This document shows, piece after piece, positions 40,875 through 50,041 of a stretch of DNA of 64,000 bases; the first letter of the stretch is position 1; every line of letters starts with the position of its first letter. Position numbers and translations under genes: made by a program. Origin of the DNA: Serratia plymuthica NBRC 102599 (GTDB lineage Bacteria > Pseudomonadota > Gammaproteobacteria > Enterobacterales > Enterobacteriaceae); NCBI RefSeq assembly GCF_001590925.1, contig NZ_BCTU01000028.1, forward strand, positions 31,068-95,067, given 5' to 3'. Below the pieces are notes generated by a model. That model saw only the letters and a list, made by a program, of their open reading frames with translations. It ran no database searches and had not been told where the DNA came from.

Positions 40875-43709
40875 TTATTTCTTCATTTTCAGTAACGGCT
40901 TGAGGAAGCGCGCGGTATGCGAAGCTTCGCAGTTGGCCACGGTTTCCGGCGTGCCGGAGACCAGGATTTCACCGCCGCCGCTGCCGCCTTCCGGCCCCAG
41001 GTCGACAATCCAGTCCGCCGTTTTAATCACGTCCAGGTTGTGCTCAATCACCACGATGGTGTTGCCCTGATCGCGCAGCTGATGCAGCACCGCCAGCAGT
41101 TGCTGGATATCGGCGAAGTGCAGACCGGTGGTCGGCTCATCAAGGATATACAGCGTCTGGCCGGTACCGCGTTTAGACAGCTCGCGCGCCAGCTTGACGC
41201 GTTGCGCCTCACCGCCGGACAGCGTGGTCGCCGACTGGCCGAGGCGAATGTAGGACAGGCCGACGTCCATCAGCGTTTGCAGCTTGCGCGCCAGTGCCGG
41301 CACCACGTCGAAGAAATCGCGCGCTTCTTCGATGGTCATCTCCAGCACTTCGTGGATGCTTTTGCCTTTGTACTTCACTTCCAGCGTCTCACGGTTATAG
41401 CGCTTGCCTTTGCACTGGTCGCAAGGTACGTAGATATCCGGCAGGAAGTGCATTTCCACCTTGATCACGCCATCGCCCTGACAGGCCTCGCAGCGCCCGC
41501 CCTTGACGTTGAAGCTGAAGCGGCCTGGGTTATAGCCGCGGCTGCGCGACTCCGGCACGCCGGCGAACAGCTCGCGCACCGGGGTGAAGATGCCGGTGTA
41601 GGTGGCCGGGTTGGAGCGCGGGGTGCGGCCGATCGGGCTCTGATCGATGTCGATCACTTTGTCGAAATGTTCGAGGCCGGTCACTTCGCGGAACGGCGCA
41701 GGTTCGGCAATGGTGGCGCCGTTGAGCTGGCGTTGGGCGATCGGGAACAGCGTGTCGTTGATCAGCGTGGATTTGCCTGAGCCGGAGACCCCGGTAATGC
41801 AGGTAAACAGCCCCACCGGCAGCGTCAGCGTCACGTCTTTCAGGTTGTTGCCGCGCGCGCCGCTCAGCTTCAACACCTTGGTCGGATCGGCAGGTACGCG
41901 CTGCTCAGGGATGGAAATCTCGCGTTTGCCGCTGAGGAACTGGCCGGTCAGCGATTCGGGCTGCGCCATGATGTCCTCGACGGTACCTTCCGCCACCACC
42001 TGGCCGCCATGCACACCGGCGCCGGGGCCGATATCGATCACGTGATCGGCGGCGCGGATGGCGTCTTCGTCATGCTCCACCACGATCACCGTGTTGCCCA
42101 GGTTACGCAGGTGGATCAGGGTTTCCAGCAGGCGTTCGTTGTCACGCTGGTGCAGGCCGATCGACGGCTCATCAAGAACGTACATTACGCCCACCAGGCC
42201 GGCGCCGATCTGGCTGGCCAGACGAATACGCTGCGCCTCGCCGCCGGACAGGGTTTCCGCCGAGCGCGACAGCGACAGGTAGTTAAGCCCGACGTTCACC
42301 AGGAATTTCAGGCGGTCGCCAATCTCTTTCAGGACTTTTTCGGCGATCTGGGCGCGCTGGCCGCTAAGCTTCATGTTCTGGAAGAAGGTCATGGCGTGGC
42401 CGATGCTCAGATCGGAGATTTCCGGCAGCGTGGTGTCTTCGACAAACACGTTGCGCGCTTCTTCGCGCAGGCGAGTGCCGTGACACGAGGCGCAAGGGCG
42501 GTTGCTGATAAACTTCGCCAGCTCTTCGCGCACCGCGCTGGATTCCGTCTCTTTATAGCGGCGTTCCATGTTGTGCAGCACGCCTTCGAACGGGTGGCGG
42601 CGCACGGTGGTGTCACCGCGATCGTTAATGTATTTGAACTCGATCGACTCTTTGCCGGAACCGCTGAGCACCGCTTTCTGCACGTTGGCATCCAGGGAGT
42701 TGAACGGCGCTTCGACGTCGAAGGCATAATGTTCCGACAGCGAACGCAGCATCTGGAAATAATAGAAGTTGCGGCGATCCCAACCGCGGATTGCACCGCC
42801 GGCCAGAGAAAGCTCGGGGTTCTGCACAACGCGTTCCGGATCGAAGAACTGCTGCACGCCCAGGCCATCACAGGTCGGGCAGGCGCCGGCCGGGTTGTTG
42901 AACGAGAACAGGCGCGGTTCCAGCTCGCGCATGCTGTAGCCGCAGATCGGGCAGGCGAAGTTGGCGGAGAACAGCAGCTCGTCCGCTTTTTCGTCGTCCA
43001 TGTCGGCCACTACCGCCGTGCCGCCGGACAGCTCCAGCGCGGTTTCGAACGATTCCGCCAGGCGCTGCGCCAGATCTTCACGCACCTTGAAGCGATCGAC
43101 CACCACTTCAATGGTGTGCTTTTTCTGCAGCTCAAGCTTCGGCGGATCCGAGAGGTCACACACTTCGCCGTCGATGCGCGCGCGGATATAGCCCTGGGTC
43201 GCCAGGTTTTCCAGCGTTTTGGTGTGCTCGCCCTTGCGGTCTTTCACCACCGGCGCCAGCAGCATCAGGCGTTTGCCTTCCGGCTGGCTGAGTACGTTGT
43301 CCACCATCTGGCTGACGGTTTGCGCCGCCAGTTCCACATGGTGATCCGGGCAGCGCGGTTCGCCGACGCGAGCGAACAGCAGGCGCAGGTAATCGTGGAT
43401 CTCGGTGATGGTGCCGACCGTGGATCGCGGGTTATGCGAGGTGGATTTCTGCTCGATGGAAATTGCCGGCGATAGACCTTCAATATGGTCGACGTCCGGT
43501 TTTTCCATCAGCGAAAGAAACTGGCGTGCATAGGCGGAGAGCGACTCGACGTAGCGGCGCTGCCCTTCGGCATACAGGGTATCAAAAGCCAGCGAGGACT
43601 TGCCTGAACCGGACAAACCGGTGACGACGATCAGCTTGTCACGCGGGATAATCAGGTTGATGTTTTTGAGATTATGGGTTCGAGCACCACGAACTTCGAT
43701 ATTGTCCAT
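40875..43709 (-). CDS. uvrA: Excinuclease ABC subunit A
   Basis: DNA damage recognition ATPase of nucleotide excision repair, 944 residues (E. coli 940). Two ABC modules: Walker [15 protein letters not shown] (about 31-44) and [14 protein letters not shown] (about 640), signatures [16 protein letters not shown] and [16 protein letters not shown]. Zinc-finger Cys pairs are seen in [12 protein letters not shown] and in [16 protein letters not shown]. Divergent from ssb, sharing the SOS box. Confidence 0.98.
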   Translation of the reverse strand: MDNIEVRGARTHNLKNINLIIPRDKLIVVTGLSGSGKSSLAFDTLYAEGQRRYVESLSAYARQFLSLMEKPDVDHIEGLSPAISIEQKSTSHNPRSTVGTITEIHDYLRLLFARVGEPRCPDHHVELAAQTVSQMVDNVLSQPEGKRLMLLAPVVKDRKGEHTKTLENLATQGYIRARIDGEVCDLSDPPKLELQKKHTIEVVVDRFKVREDLAQRLAESFETALELSGGTAVVADMDDEKADELLFSANFACPICGYSMRELEPRLFSFNNPAGACPTCDGLGVQQFFDPERVVQNPELSLAGGAIRGWDRRNFYYFQMLRSLSEHYAFDVEAPFNSLDANVQKAVLSGSGKESIEFKYINDRGDTTVRRHPFEGVLHNMERRYKETESSAVREELAKFISNRPCASCHGTRLREEARNVFVEDTTLPEISDLSIGHAMTFFQNMKLSGQRAQIAEKVLKEIGDRLKFLVNVGLNYLSLSRSAETLSGGEAQRIRLASQIGAGLVGVMYVLDEPSIGLHQRDNERLLETLIHLRNLGNTVIVVEHDEDAIRAADHVIDIGPGAGVHGGQVVAEGTVEDIMAQPESLTGQFLSGKREISIPEQRVPADPTKVLKLSGARGNNLKDVTLTLPVGLFTCITGVSGSGKSTLINDTLFPIAQRQLNGATIAEPAPFREVTGLEHFDKVIDIDQSPIGRTPRSNPATYTGIFTPVRELFAGVPESRSRGYNPGRFSFNVKGGRCEACQGDGVIKVEMHFLPDIYVPCDQCKGKRYNRETLEVKYKGKSIHEVLEMTIEEARDFFDVVPALARKLQTLMDVGLSYIRLGQSATTLSGGEAQRVKLARELSKRGTGQTLYILDEPTTGLHFADIQQLLAVLHQLRDQGNTIVVIEHNLDVIKTADWIVDLGPEGGSGGGEILVSGTPETVANCEASHTARFLKPLLKMKK

Positions 43710-43831
43710 TTACACTTCCCGTCTTGATGATACACCGCGCCTGTCTGGGTTTAGTGCGGGTGATTTTGTGATCAACCGCGCAAAAAACCGGCACAGCCAG
43801 TACGAAACGCATAATTATGACACAAAAAAAC

Positions 43832-43847
43832 CTGAATGAATATCCAG
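43832..43847. promoter_or_regulatory. LexA box between uvrA and ssb
   Basis: Read toward uvrA the site is CTGGATATTCATTCAG. It equals the E. coli uvrA box (CTGTATATTCATTCAG) except for T to G at the fourth base, so binding may be weaker. SOS control of uvrA, and perhaps ssb, is expected. Confidence 0.75.
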
Positions 43848-43986
43848 TATACGAATGCAACAAGGTCGTTCGAAAGGACAATTCTGGAATACAATACGCA
43901 GTTATCAACACGGGTGTCGTTTCAGGCTGAGCGTGTTAAACTTACTCGTTTATACTGTGTAAAAATCAATCATCAGGAGAGTTCTC

Positions 43987-44523
43987 ATGGCCAGCAGAGG
44001 CGTAAACAAAGTAATTCTGGTCGGGAATCTGGGCCAAGACCCGGAAGTCCGTTACATGCCGAATGGCGGCGCAGTGGCCAACATTACCCTGGCGACCTCC
44101 GAAAGCTGGCGTGACAAGGCGACTGGCGAGCAGAAAGAAAAAACCGAGTGGCACCGCGTTGTGTTGTTCGGCAAGCTGGCCGAAGTTGCGGGCGAATATC
44201 TGCGTAAAGGTTCCCAGGTGTATATCGAAGGTGCCCTGCAGACCCGTAAATGGACCGATCAGGCTGGCGTAGAAAAATACACCACCGAAGTTGTGGTTAA
44301 CGTTGGCGGCACCATGCAGATGCTGGGCGGCCGTCAAGGCGGCGGCGCACCTGCAGGCGGTGGTCAGGCAGCAGGCGGCCAGGGCGGTTGGGGCCAGCCT
44401 CAGCAACCACAGGGTGGCAACCAGTTCAGCGGCGGCCAGCAGGCGCGCCCAGCGCAGAACAACGCGCCGGCAGCCAGCAGCAACGAACCGCCAATGGACT
44501 TCGACGACGATATTCCTTTCTGA
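43987..44523 (+). CDS. ssb: Single-stranded DNA-binding protein
   Basis: 178 residues (E. coli 178). OB fold in about the first 112 residues ([20 protein letters not shown]), then a Gly/Gln/Pro-rich linker and the acidic tip MDFDDDIPF that binds replication and repair partners. ATG follows AGGAGAG. Confidence 0.98.
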   Translation: MASRGVNKVILVGNLGQDPEVRYMPNGGAVANITLATSESWRDKATGEQKEKTEWHRVVLFGKLAEVAGEYLRKGSQVYIEGALQTRKWTDQAGVEKYTTEVVVNVGGTMQMLGGRQGGGAPAGGGQAAGGQGGWGQPQQPQGGNQFSGGQQARPAQNNAPAASSNEPPMDFDDDIPF

Positions 44524-44545
44524 TATCGGGCTGTCTGAAGCCAAT

Positions 44546-44571
44546 AAAAAAGCCCCTTTTCGGGGCTTTTT
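44546..44571. terminator. Bidirectional terminator, ssb / SDR gene
   Basis: AAAAAGCCCC-TTTTC-GGGGCTTTTT between convergent genes. Confidence 0.92.
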
Positions 44572-44586
44572 GCTTTTCTGCCAACC

Positions 44587-45336
44587 TTAAGCCGAGAAGC
44601 CGCCGTCGATGCTCAGACTGGCTCCGGTGATGTAGCCCGCTTGCGGGCCGGCCAGATAGGCGACAAAGCTGGCGATCTCTTCGTCTTTACCGTAGCGGCC
44701 GATGGCCATCAGCTGTTTCAACTGCTCGGCGAAATCGCCGTCGTCCGGGTTCATCTCGGTATCCACCGGGCCGGGCTGCACGTTGTTGACGGTGATACCG
44801 CGCGGGCCGAGATCGCGCGCCATGCCCTTGGTCAGGCCGACCAGCGCGGATTTGCTCATCGCGTAAACGGCGGCGCCGCCAAAGGGCACTCGCTCGGCGT
44901 TGGTGCTGCCGATGTGAATGATGCGGCCACCGTCGTTCATATGGCGTGCAGCTTCCTGGCTGGCAACAAAGACGCTGCGTACGTTCACCGCGAGCATACG
45001 GTCCAGATCTTCCAGCGCCAGTTCTTCGGTGCTGCCCAAGGTAAACACCCCGGCGTTGTTCACCAGAATGTCCAGATTGCCGAAGCTGTTCACCGCCTGG
45101 CGTACCGCCTGCTGTACTGCGGCGGCGTCGACGCTGTCGGCTTTGATGGCGATAGCCTTGCCGCCGGCGGCGGCGATTTCACTCACCACGGCATCGGCCC
45201 GGCCGGCGGAAGCTGCGTAGGTGAATGCCACCGCGGCACCATCGCGCGCCAGCCGTTTGACGATGGCGGCGCCGATACCGCGTGAGCCGCCCTGAACGAA
45301 TGCGACTTTGCCTTGCAGAGAGAGGGTTGCTGACAT
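44587..45336 (-). CDS. Short-chain dehydrogenase/reductase (FabG-like)
   Basis: Classical SDR of 249 residues. Cofactor motif GGSRGIGAAIVKRL (about residues 16-29), NNAG at about 90, catalytic Ser in IHIGSTNAE, YAMSK (Tyr-x3-Lys) at about 158, and the C-terminal GASLSIDGGFSA. Substrate unknown; FabG itself is ruled out by divergence and context. Divergent from a LysR regulator with 129 bases between, so probably controlled by it. GGAGAAAC precedes the ATG. Confidence 0.88.
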   Translation of the reverse strand: MSATLSLQGKVAFVQGGSRGIGAAIVKRLARDGAAVAFTYAASAGRADAVVSEIAAAGGKAIAIKADSVDAAAVQQAVRQAVNSFGNLDILVNNAGVFTLGSTEELALEDLDRMLAVNVRSVFVASQEAARHMNDGGRIIHIGSTNAERVPFGGAAVYAMSKSALVGLTKGMARDLGPRGITVNNVQPGPVDTEMNPDDGDFAEQLKQLMAIGRYGKDEEIASFVAYLAGPQAGYITGASLSIDGGFSA

Positions 45337-45465
45337 GATGTTTCTCCAGAGTGGGTAAGGTTAAAAAATCTACCGGACCAGTATCGGAGAAACGCAACGC
45401 GGCCACTAGCCCCAAAGCGCTATAATCAGCTTAAACCATAGGTTTGAAATCAACAGAGGAAAGCC

Positions 45466-46383
45466 ATGCTCGGCCATCTGGAATGTTTTGTCAGCAGCGC
45501 GGAAAACGGCAGTTTTTCCGCTGCCGGCCGCAAGCTGGGCATCAGCTCTGCGGCGGTGGGGAAAAATGTCACCAAGCTGGAGACGCTGGTGGGGGTACGG
45601 CTATTCCAGCGCAATACGCGCAAGCTGATCCTGACCGAAGAGGGCGAACGTTTTCTTCAGGAAGTGAGCGGCGGTTTGCAGTCGATCCAGTGCGCGCTGA
45701 AAAGGGTGAACAGCAGTGGCTCTGTCGCGGCAGGTACGCTAAAGGTCAGCATGGGTACCGCTTTCGGTCTGCATTTCGTGATGCCCCTGTTGCCGGCGTT
45801 TTTGTCACGTTACCCGGCGATCGTGCCAGACTGGCATTTTGACAATCGCAAAGTGGATATGATTGGCGAACACTTCGACGCCGCAATTGGCGGCGGTATT
45901 GAATTGGCGCAGGGAATGATTGCGCGTGAATTGGCGCCGGCCCACGGGGTATTGGTGGCCTCGGCGGATTATCTGCGGCGTCATCCGCTTTTGAGCCAAC
46001 CGGAACAGTTGGCGAACCACGCGGGGATTTTTATCCGTTCGCCGCAAACCGGGCGGATTCGCAACCTGCCGCTGCGCAATGCGGATAACGAACAGCGGGC
46101 GCCCTTGATGACCGTTAACATGACGGTGAATGAGCCGGAGGCGGCGGCGCGAGCGGCGGAAATGGGGCTGGGCATTGCGTTGATCGCCATGCCAAGCGCC
46201 TTGCCTTATCTGGAAAGTGGGCGCTTATTGCGGGTGCTGCCAGCCTGGTATGTCGATCGCGGTAGCGTCTATCTTTACTTTCCCACTACCAAATTTCTGC
46301 CCAGCAAAACCCGGGTGTTTGTCGATTACATCACCGAGCAATTTCGCCTGCAGAAGCTGGCGACGCGTTTTGATGCGCGCTAG
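45466..46383 (+). CDS. LysR-family regulator divergent from the SDR gene
   Basis: 305 residues. The N-terminal helix-turn-helix (FVSSAENGSFSAAGRKLGIS then SAAVGKNVTKLE) and the type 2 periplasmic-binding-like effector domain are typical of the CrgA/PtxR group of LTTRs. It lies back to back with the SDR gene and presumably regulates it. The shared gap holds TATAATC near 45420. Confidence 0.88.
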   Translation: MLGHLECFVSSAENGSFSAAGRKLGISSAAVGKNVTKLETLVGVRLFQRNTRKLILTEEGERFLQEVSGGLQSIQCALKRVNSSGSVAAGTLKVSMGTAFGLHFVMPLLPAFLSRYPAIVPDWHFDNRKVDMIGEHFDAAIGGGIELAQGMIARELAPAHGVLVASADYLRRHPLLSQPEQLANHAGIFIRSPQTGRIRNLPLRNADNEQRAPLMTVNMTVNEPEAAARAAEMGLGIALIAMPSALPYLESGRLLRVLPAWYVDRGSVYLYFPTTKFLPSKTRVFVDYITEQFRLQKLATRFDAR

Positions 46384-46389
46384 AAACGA

Positions 46390-46417
46390 GAAAAGCCCCT
46401 CGCGGGGCTTCTTTCTT
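46390..46417. terminator. Terminator after the LysR gene
   Basis: AAAAGCCCC-TCG-CGGGGCTTCTTTCTT between convergent LysR and DUF1471 genes. Confidence 0.85.
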
Positions 46418-46439
46418 CCGTCAGTGGGCTGTCTGACGA

Positions 46440-46700
46440 TCAGTTGAAGATTTCAGCGGTGCCGTGCAGTTTGTTCTGGCCACCGGCGGCGATGATGCGG
46501 TAAGAGCTGGCGCCTGATGCAGCGGCCTTGTTAGCCAGTTCGGCTTCCAGTGCGCTCAGGTTAGAGGCACCGGCAACGGAGACGACACCGATTTTCTGAG
46601 CGTCGGCCGCAGGTTGGCTGGAAGGCTGCTCAGCGGCAACGGAAGCGAAAGAAGCGGTAGTCAGCAACAGAGCGGTAGCAAAAATTTTGATGTTCTTCAT
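46440..46700 (-). CDS. DUF1471 (BhsA/McbA/YdgH-like) periplasmic protein
   Basis: 86 residues with a signal peptide (MKNIKIFATALLLTTASFAS, cleavage near VAA). The mature part KIGVVSVAGASNLSALEAEL and ASSYRIIAAGGQNKLHGTAE is the DUF1471 pattern. Family members are small stress-induced periplasmic or outer-membrane proteins linked to biofilm and metal or acid stress; the specific role here is unknown. Confidence 0.88.
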   Translation of the reverse strand: MKNIKIFATALLLTTASFASVAAEQPSSQPAADAQKIGVVSVAGASNLSALEAELANKAAASGASSYRIIAAGGQNKLHGTAEIFN

Positions 46701-46882
46701 GATTCAATCCTCAGGGTGTTTGTCAGGTGAGAGGTTGTATCCTCTCGATGCGTTGAATAATAGACCTGCATATCCAAAGAGAAAATCGGAGAGTTTTGAG
46801 TATTTAATTCAAATAAATTGACTTAATTTTGAAGGCTGGCGTGCTGGAATAATCGCCACTACCCTTTAAAGGTGATTCTTAA

Positions 46883-47038
46883 AGGGGAGCGCAATGGCAT
46901 CTGAGCCGCTTTTACCGCTTCACTGACGATCGACTGACGTTGCGCACCGTGCCACTGCAAATCGGTAACGGCGTGCAGACTGGCGAACTGGGTTGGCAAC
47001 GGACTGGAGAAACTTTATGGTTATCGTGCACCATCTGA
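46883..47038 (+). pseudogene. Relic: C-terminus of a lipocalin-like domain protein
   Basis: An open stretch without a start codon, bounded upstream by TAA at 46880-46882. Its sequence contains RFYRFTDDRLTLRTVPLQ and NGVQTGELGWQRTG, which resembles the end of small lipocalin-like proteins (pattern D-x-L-x-L-x-T-x-P ... G-x-L-x-W-x-R). It overlaps the start of the GST gene in another frame. Similarity is short, so the call is tentative. Confidence 0.4.
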
Positions 47039-47685
47039 ATAATTCACGCTCGCAGCGTATCTTGTGGTTTCTGGAAGAACTGGGTGTGCCTTATCAGGTA
47101 CAGCGTTACCAACGCGATCCGCAAACCCTGCTGGCGCCGCCGGAGCTGAAAAAGATCCACCCGTTGGGCAAATCCCCGGTGATTGTCGATGGCGATCTGA
47201 CCCTGGCGGAATCCGGCGCCATTATCGAATATTTGCAAGAAGCCTACGATGCCCAGGGGCTGTTTATCCCGACTGACCATCATGCTCGCCAACAATACCG
47301 TTACTGGCTGCATTATGCGGAAGGATCGCTGATGCCGCTGCAGGTCATGAAGCTGGTATTCAGCCGCCTGGGTCAATCGCCGGTCCCCTGGTTGTTGCGG
47401 CCGCTAGCGGGGGCGATTGGCAAAGGGGTTCAGCGGGAATATCTGGACAAACAGATCGCCACGCATCGCGATTATCTTGAGCAGCACCTGAGCAAAAGCA
47501 CCTGGTTTGTCGGCAATGAATTCAGCGCGGCGGATATCCAGATGAGCTTTCCGCTGGAAGCGATGGCGGCGCGCGGTTCGCTGGACAATTGCCCGAAGCT
47601 GCGCGGCTATCTGCAGCGTATCCATACCCGGCCAGCCTACCAGCGGGCACTGGAGCAGGGCGGTCCTTATGAACTGCTGAGCTGA
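47017..47685 (+). CDS. Glutathione S-transferase
   Basis: 222 residues from the ATG at 47017 behind GGAGAAAC. The N-terminal thioredoxin fold (MVIVHHLNNSRSQRILWFLE) has Ser in the usual activation position, KSPVIVDG with the cis-proline and ESGAIIEYL for glutathione binding; the C-terminal helical domain contains NEFSAADIQMSFPLEA. Substrate unknown. Confidence 0.9.
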   Translation: MVIVHHLNNSRSQRILWFLEELGVPYQVQRYQRDPQTLLAPPELKKIHPLGKSPVIVDGDLTLAESGAIIEYLQEAYDAQGLFIPTDHHARQQYRYWLHYAEGSLMPLQVMKLVFSRLGQSPVPWLLRPLAGAIGKGVQREYLDKQIATHRDYLEQHLSKSTWFVGNEFSAADIQMSFPLEAMAARGSLDNCPKLRGYLQRIHTRPAYQRALEQGGPYELLS

Positions 47686-47732
47686 GGGCATGAACTATAC
47701 TTGACGGGTTAACGTCTGTTCGGAGATAGCCT

Positions 47733-48140
47733 ATGCCTACGCAAATTTTTGTTAACCTGCCGGTGGACAATTTGCCCGCATCCATCGAGTTTTTCACCCA
47801 GTTGGGTTTCAGCTTTAATCAGCAGTTTACCGATGATACCGCCGCCTGCATGGTGGTCAGCGAGACCATTTATGTGATGTTGCTGACTCACGATAAATTC
47901 AAAATGTTCACCCCGAACCCGATTGGCGATGCCAGGAGGGCGACCGAAGTGCTGGTTTGCCTGTCGCAGCCCAGCCGAGCGGCGGTGGATAGCCTGGTGC
48001 GCAAGGCGATTGCCGCCGGCGGCAATACCTATAATCAGCCGCAGGATTACGGTTCTATGTACGGCCACGGTTTTCAGGATTTGGACGGCCATATCTGGGA
48101 ACTGATGTACATGGATGAAAAAGCCGCACAGGCTCAGTAG
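47733..48140 (+). CDS. VOC-family (glyoxalase/bleomycin resistance fold) protein
   Basis: 135 residues with two beta-alpha-beta3 modules (MPTQIFVNLPVDNLPASIEF, and GHGFQDLDGHIWELMYMDEK at the end). The C-terminal D-x-x-G-H-x-W-E pattern supplies metal ligands in many VOC enzymes. Likely an enzyme of small-molecule metabolism or detoxification; substrate unknown. It follows the GST gene by 47 bases and may be cotranscribed. Confidence 0.88.
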   Translation: MPTQIFVNLPVDNLPASIEFFTQLGFSFNQQFTDDTAACMVVSETIYVMLLTHDKFKMFTPNPIGDARRATEVLVCLSQPSRAAVDSLVRKAIAAGGNTYNQPQDYGSMYGHGFQDLDGHIWELMYMDEKAAQAQ

Positions 48141-48495
48141 CCGGTTTTTGCCCCCTGAGCCGGGGGCGCCCCATCGGATTTACCTATGTGACAAATCTCG
48201 CCATTTCGATAATGATTGATCCCGGCGCTTTTCTGCATGAATTGCCGCGATCTTGGTTGATCAGAGGGTATGGAAGGCCGGATAATCGTTTGCCTTGAAT
48301 AAACCACCATAAATCACCCGTATCACGCGATGAGAGTTAAACGTTTGCCTTTTAACGCCACGCCGATGGGCGGAGCGGCCGAAGGGCAGGGAAGCTGACG
48401 TGATGGAAACGATTCCGTAATGAACATGCGTGGGCGGAATAACAAGCAACAAGCCTTGTGAAACGGGCTGGCAATGAAATACAGGGGACAGCAAC
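48141..48495 (+). promoter_or_regulatory. ghxP leader and promoter region with PurR-like sites
   Basis: 355 bases without a gene. AGTTAAACGTTTGCCT (48335-48350) matches the core of the PurR box (ACGCAAACGTTTGCGT), and a weaker copy, AATCGTTTGCCTT, lies at about 48283-48295. Purine repression of the downstream permease would fit. A hairpin around GCCACGCCGATGGGCGGAGC near 48356 could belong to the leader RNA. Confidence 0.5.
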
Positions 48496-49857
48496 ATGTC
48501 GAATTCTCAAGCGAACAACGCCGTTAAACCAAAAGGCGGGCTTGATGGCTATTTTAATATTTCCGCACGCGGCAGCTCCGTGCGTCAGGAAGTGGTGGCG
48601 GGATTAACCACTTTCCTGGCGATGGTTTACTCGGTGATCGTGGTGCCGAGCATGTTGGGCAAAGCGGGCTTCCCGCCAACGGCGGTGTTTGTTGCCACCT
48701 GCCTGGTCGCAGGCCTCGGCTCATTGCTGATGGGGCTATGGGCTAACCTGCCGATGGCCATCGGTTGTGCGATTTCCCTGACCGCCTTTACCGCTTTCAG
48801 CCTGGTGCTGGGCCAGCACATCAGCATTCCGGTGGCGCTGGGCGCGGTCTTCCTGATGGGCGTGCTGTTCACCATCATCTCGATAACCGGCATCCGTTCC
48901 TGGATCTTGCGCAATTTGCCGATGGGCGTGGCGCACGGTACCGGTATCGGCATCGGTCTTTTCCTGCTGCTGATCGCCGCCAACGGCGTGGGTCTGGTAG
49001 TGAAGAATCCGCTGGATGGCCTGCCGGTGGCGCTGGGCGCATTCACCTCTTTCCCGGTGGTGATGACGTTGCTCGGCCTGGCGGTGATTTTCGGGTTGGA
49101 AAAACTGCGTGTCCCCGGCGGTATTCTGCTGGTGATCATCGCCATTTCGGTGATTGGCCTGCTGTTTGACCCCGCAGTGAAATATCAGGGGCTGTTCGCC
49201 ATGCCAAGCCTGGCGGACGCCAATGGCAATTCGTTGATCTTCAGCCTGGATATTATGGGTGCGTTGCAACCGGTGGTGTTGCCGAGCGTGCTGGCACTGG
49301 TGATGACCGCAGTGTTTGACGCTACCGGCACCATTCGTGCGGTGGCGGGGCAGGCCAACCTGCTGGATAAGGACGGGCAGATCATCAACGGCGGCAAGGC
49401 GCTGACCTCGGATTCCCTGAGCAGCATTTTCTCCGGCCTGGTGGGCGCGGCCCCGGCGGCGGTCTATATCGAATCCGCAGCGGGCACCGCGGCGGGCGGT
49501 AAAACCGGCCTGACCGCAACCGTGGTCGGCCTGCTGTTCCTGCTGATCCTGTTCTTGTCGCCGCTGTCTTATCTGGTGCCGATTTACGCTACTGCACCGG
49601 CGCTGATGTACGTCGGCCTGCTGATGTTGAGCAACGTCACCAAGCTGGACTTCAACGACTTTGTCGACGCCATGTCCGGCCTGCTGTGCGCGGTGTTTAT
49701 CGTGCTGACCTGCAATATCGTCACCGGTATCATGCTGGGCTTCAGCTCGCTGGTGATTGGCCGTATTTGCTCCGGTGAATGGCGCAAGCTGAATATCGGC
49801 ACCGTGCTGATCGCGGTGGCGCTGGTGGTGTTCTATGCCGGCGGTTGGGCGATTTAA
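48496..49857 (+). CDS. ghxP: Guanine/hypoxanthine permease (NCS2 family)
   Basis: Inner-membrane purine base:H+ symporter of 453 residues with 12-14 helices, closest to E. coli GhxP/YjcD (449). [20 protein letters not shown] starts the family's N-terminal region; the substrate-site motifs [18 protein letters not shown] and [17 protein letters not shown] are typical of the AzgA branch of NCS2. Order ghxP-yjcE is the same in E. coli. Confidence 0.93.
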   Translation: MSNSQANNAVKPKGGLDGYFNISARGSSVRQEVVAGLTTFLAMVYSVIVVPSMLGKAGFPPTAVFVATCLVAGLGSLLMGLWANLPMAIGCAISLTAFTAFSLVLGQHISIPVALGAVFLMGVLFTIISITGIRSWILRNLPMGVAHGTGIGIGLFLLLIAANGVGLVVKNPLDGLPVALGAFTSFPVVMTLLGLAVIFGLEKLRVPGGILLVIIAISVIGLLFDPAVKYQGLFAMPSLADANGNSLIFSLDIMGALQPVVLPSVLALVMTAVFDATGTIRAVAGQANLLDKDGQIINGGKALTSDSLSSIFSGLVGAAPAAVYIESAAGTAAGGKTGLTATVVGLLFLLILFLSPLSYLVPIYATAPALMYVGLLMLSNVTKLDFNDFVDAMSGLLCAVFIVLTCNIVTGIMLGFSSLVIGRICSGEWRKLNIGTVLIAVALVVFYAGGWAI

Positions 49858-49866
49858 TCCGCTGTG

Positions 49867-49893
49867 TTTCCCCCACCCGTTGGGTGGGGGAAA
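49867..49893. terminator. Strong hairpin after ghxP
   Basis: TTTCCCCCACCC-GTT-GGGTGGGGGAAA, a 12-base perfect stem directly after the ghxP stop; no T-run follows. It may protect the ghxP RNA end or separate it from yjcE. Confidence 0.7.
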
Positions 49894-50041
49894 GTCTGAC
49901 CTTCTTCCCCTTCAGAAAAGTCTTCTTCTTTCTGTGCTGCGTTTTGAAAGGCACAACAAGCTTTAATCGCTGTAAAAAAAGTGATCTACTATCGGGGTAT
50001 ATATCAGAGATGTAGTCTGAACCCGAGAGTCTAAGGAAAGC

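Noticed and set aside
42009..43475. 488-codon frame opposite uvrA
   Set aside because: Antisense shadow; His/Arg/Ala-rich composition typical of such frames.
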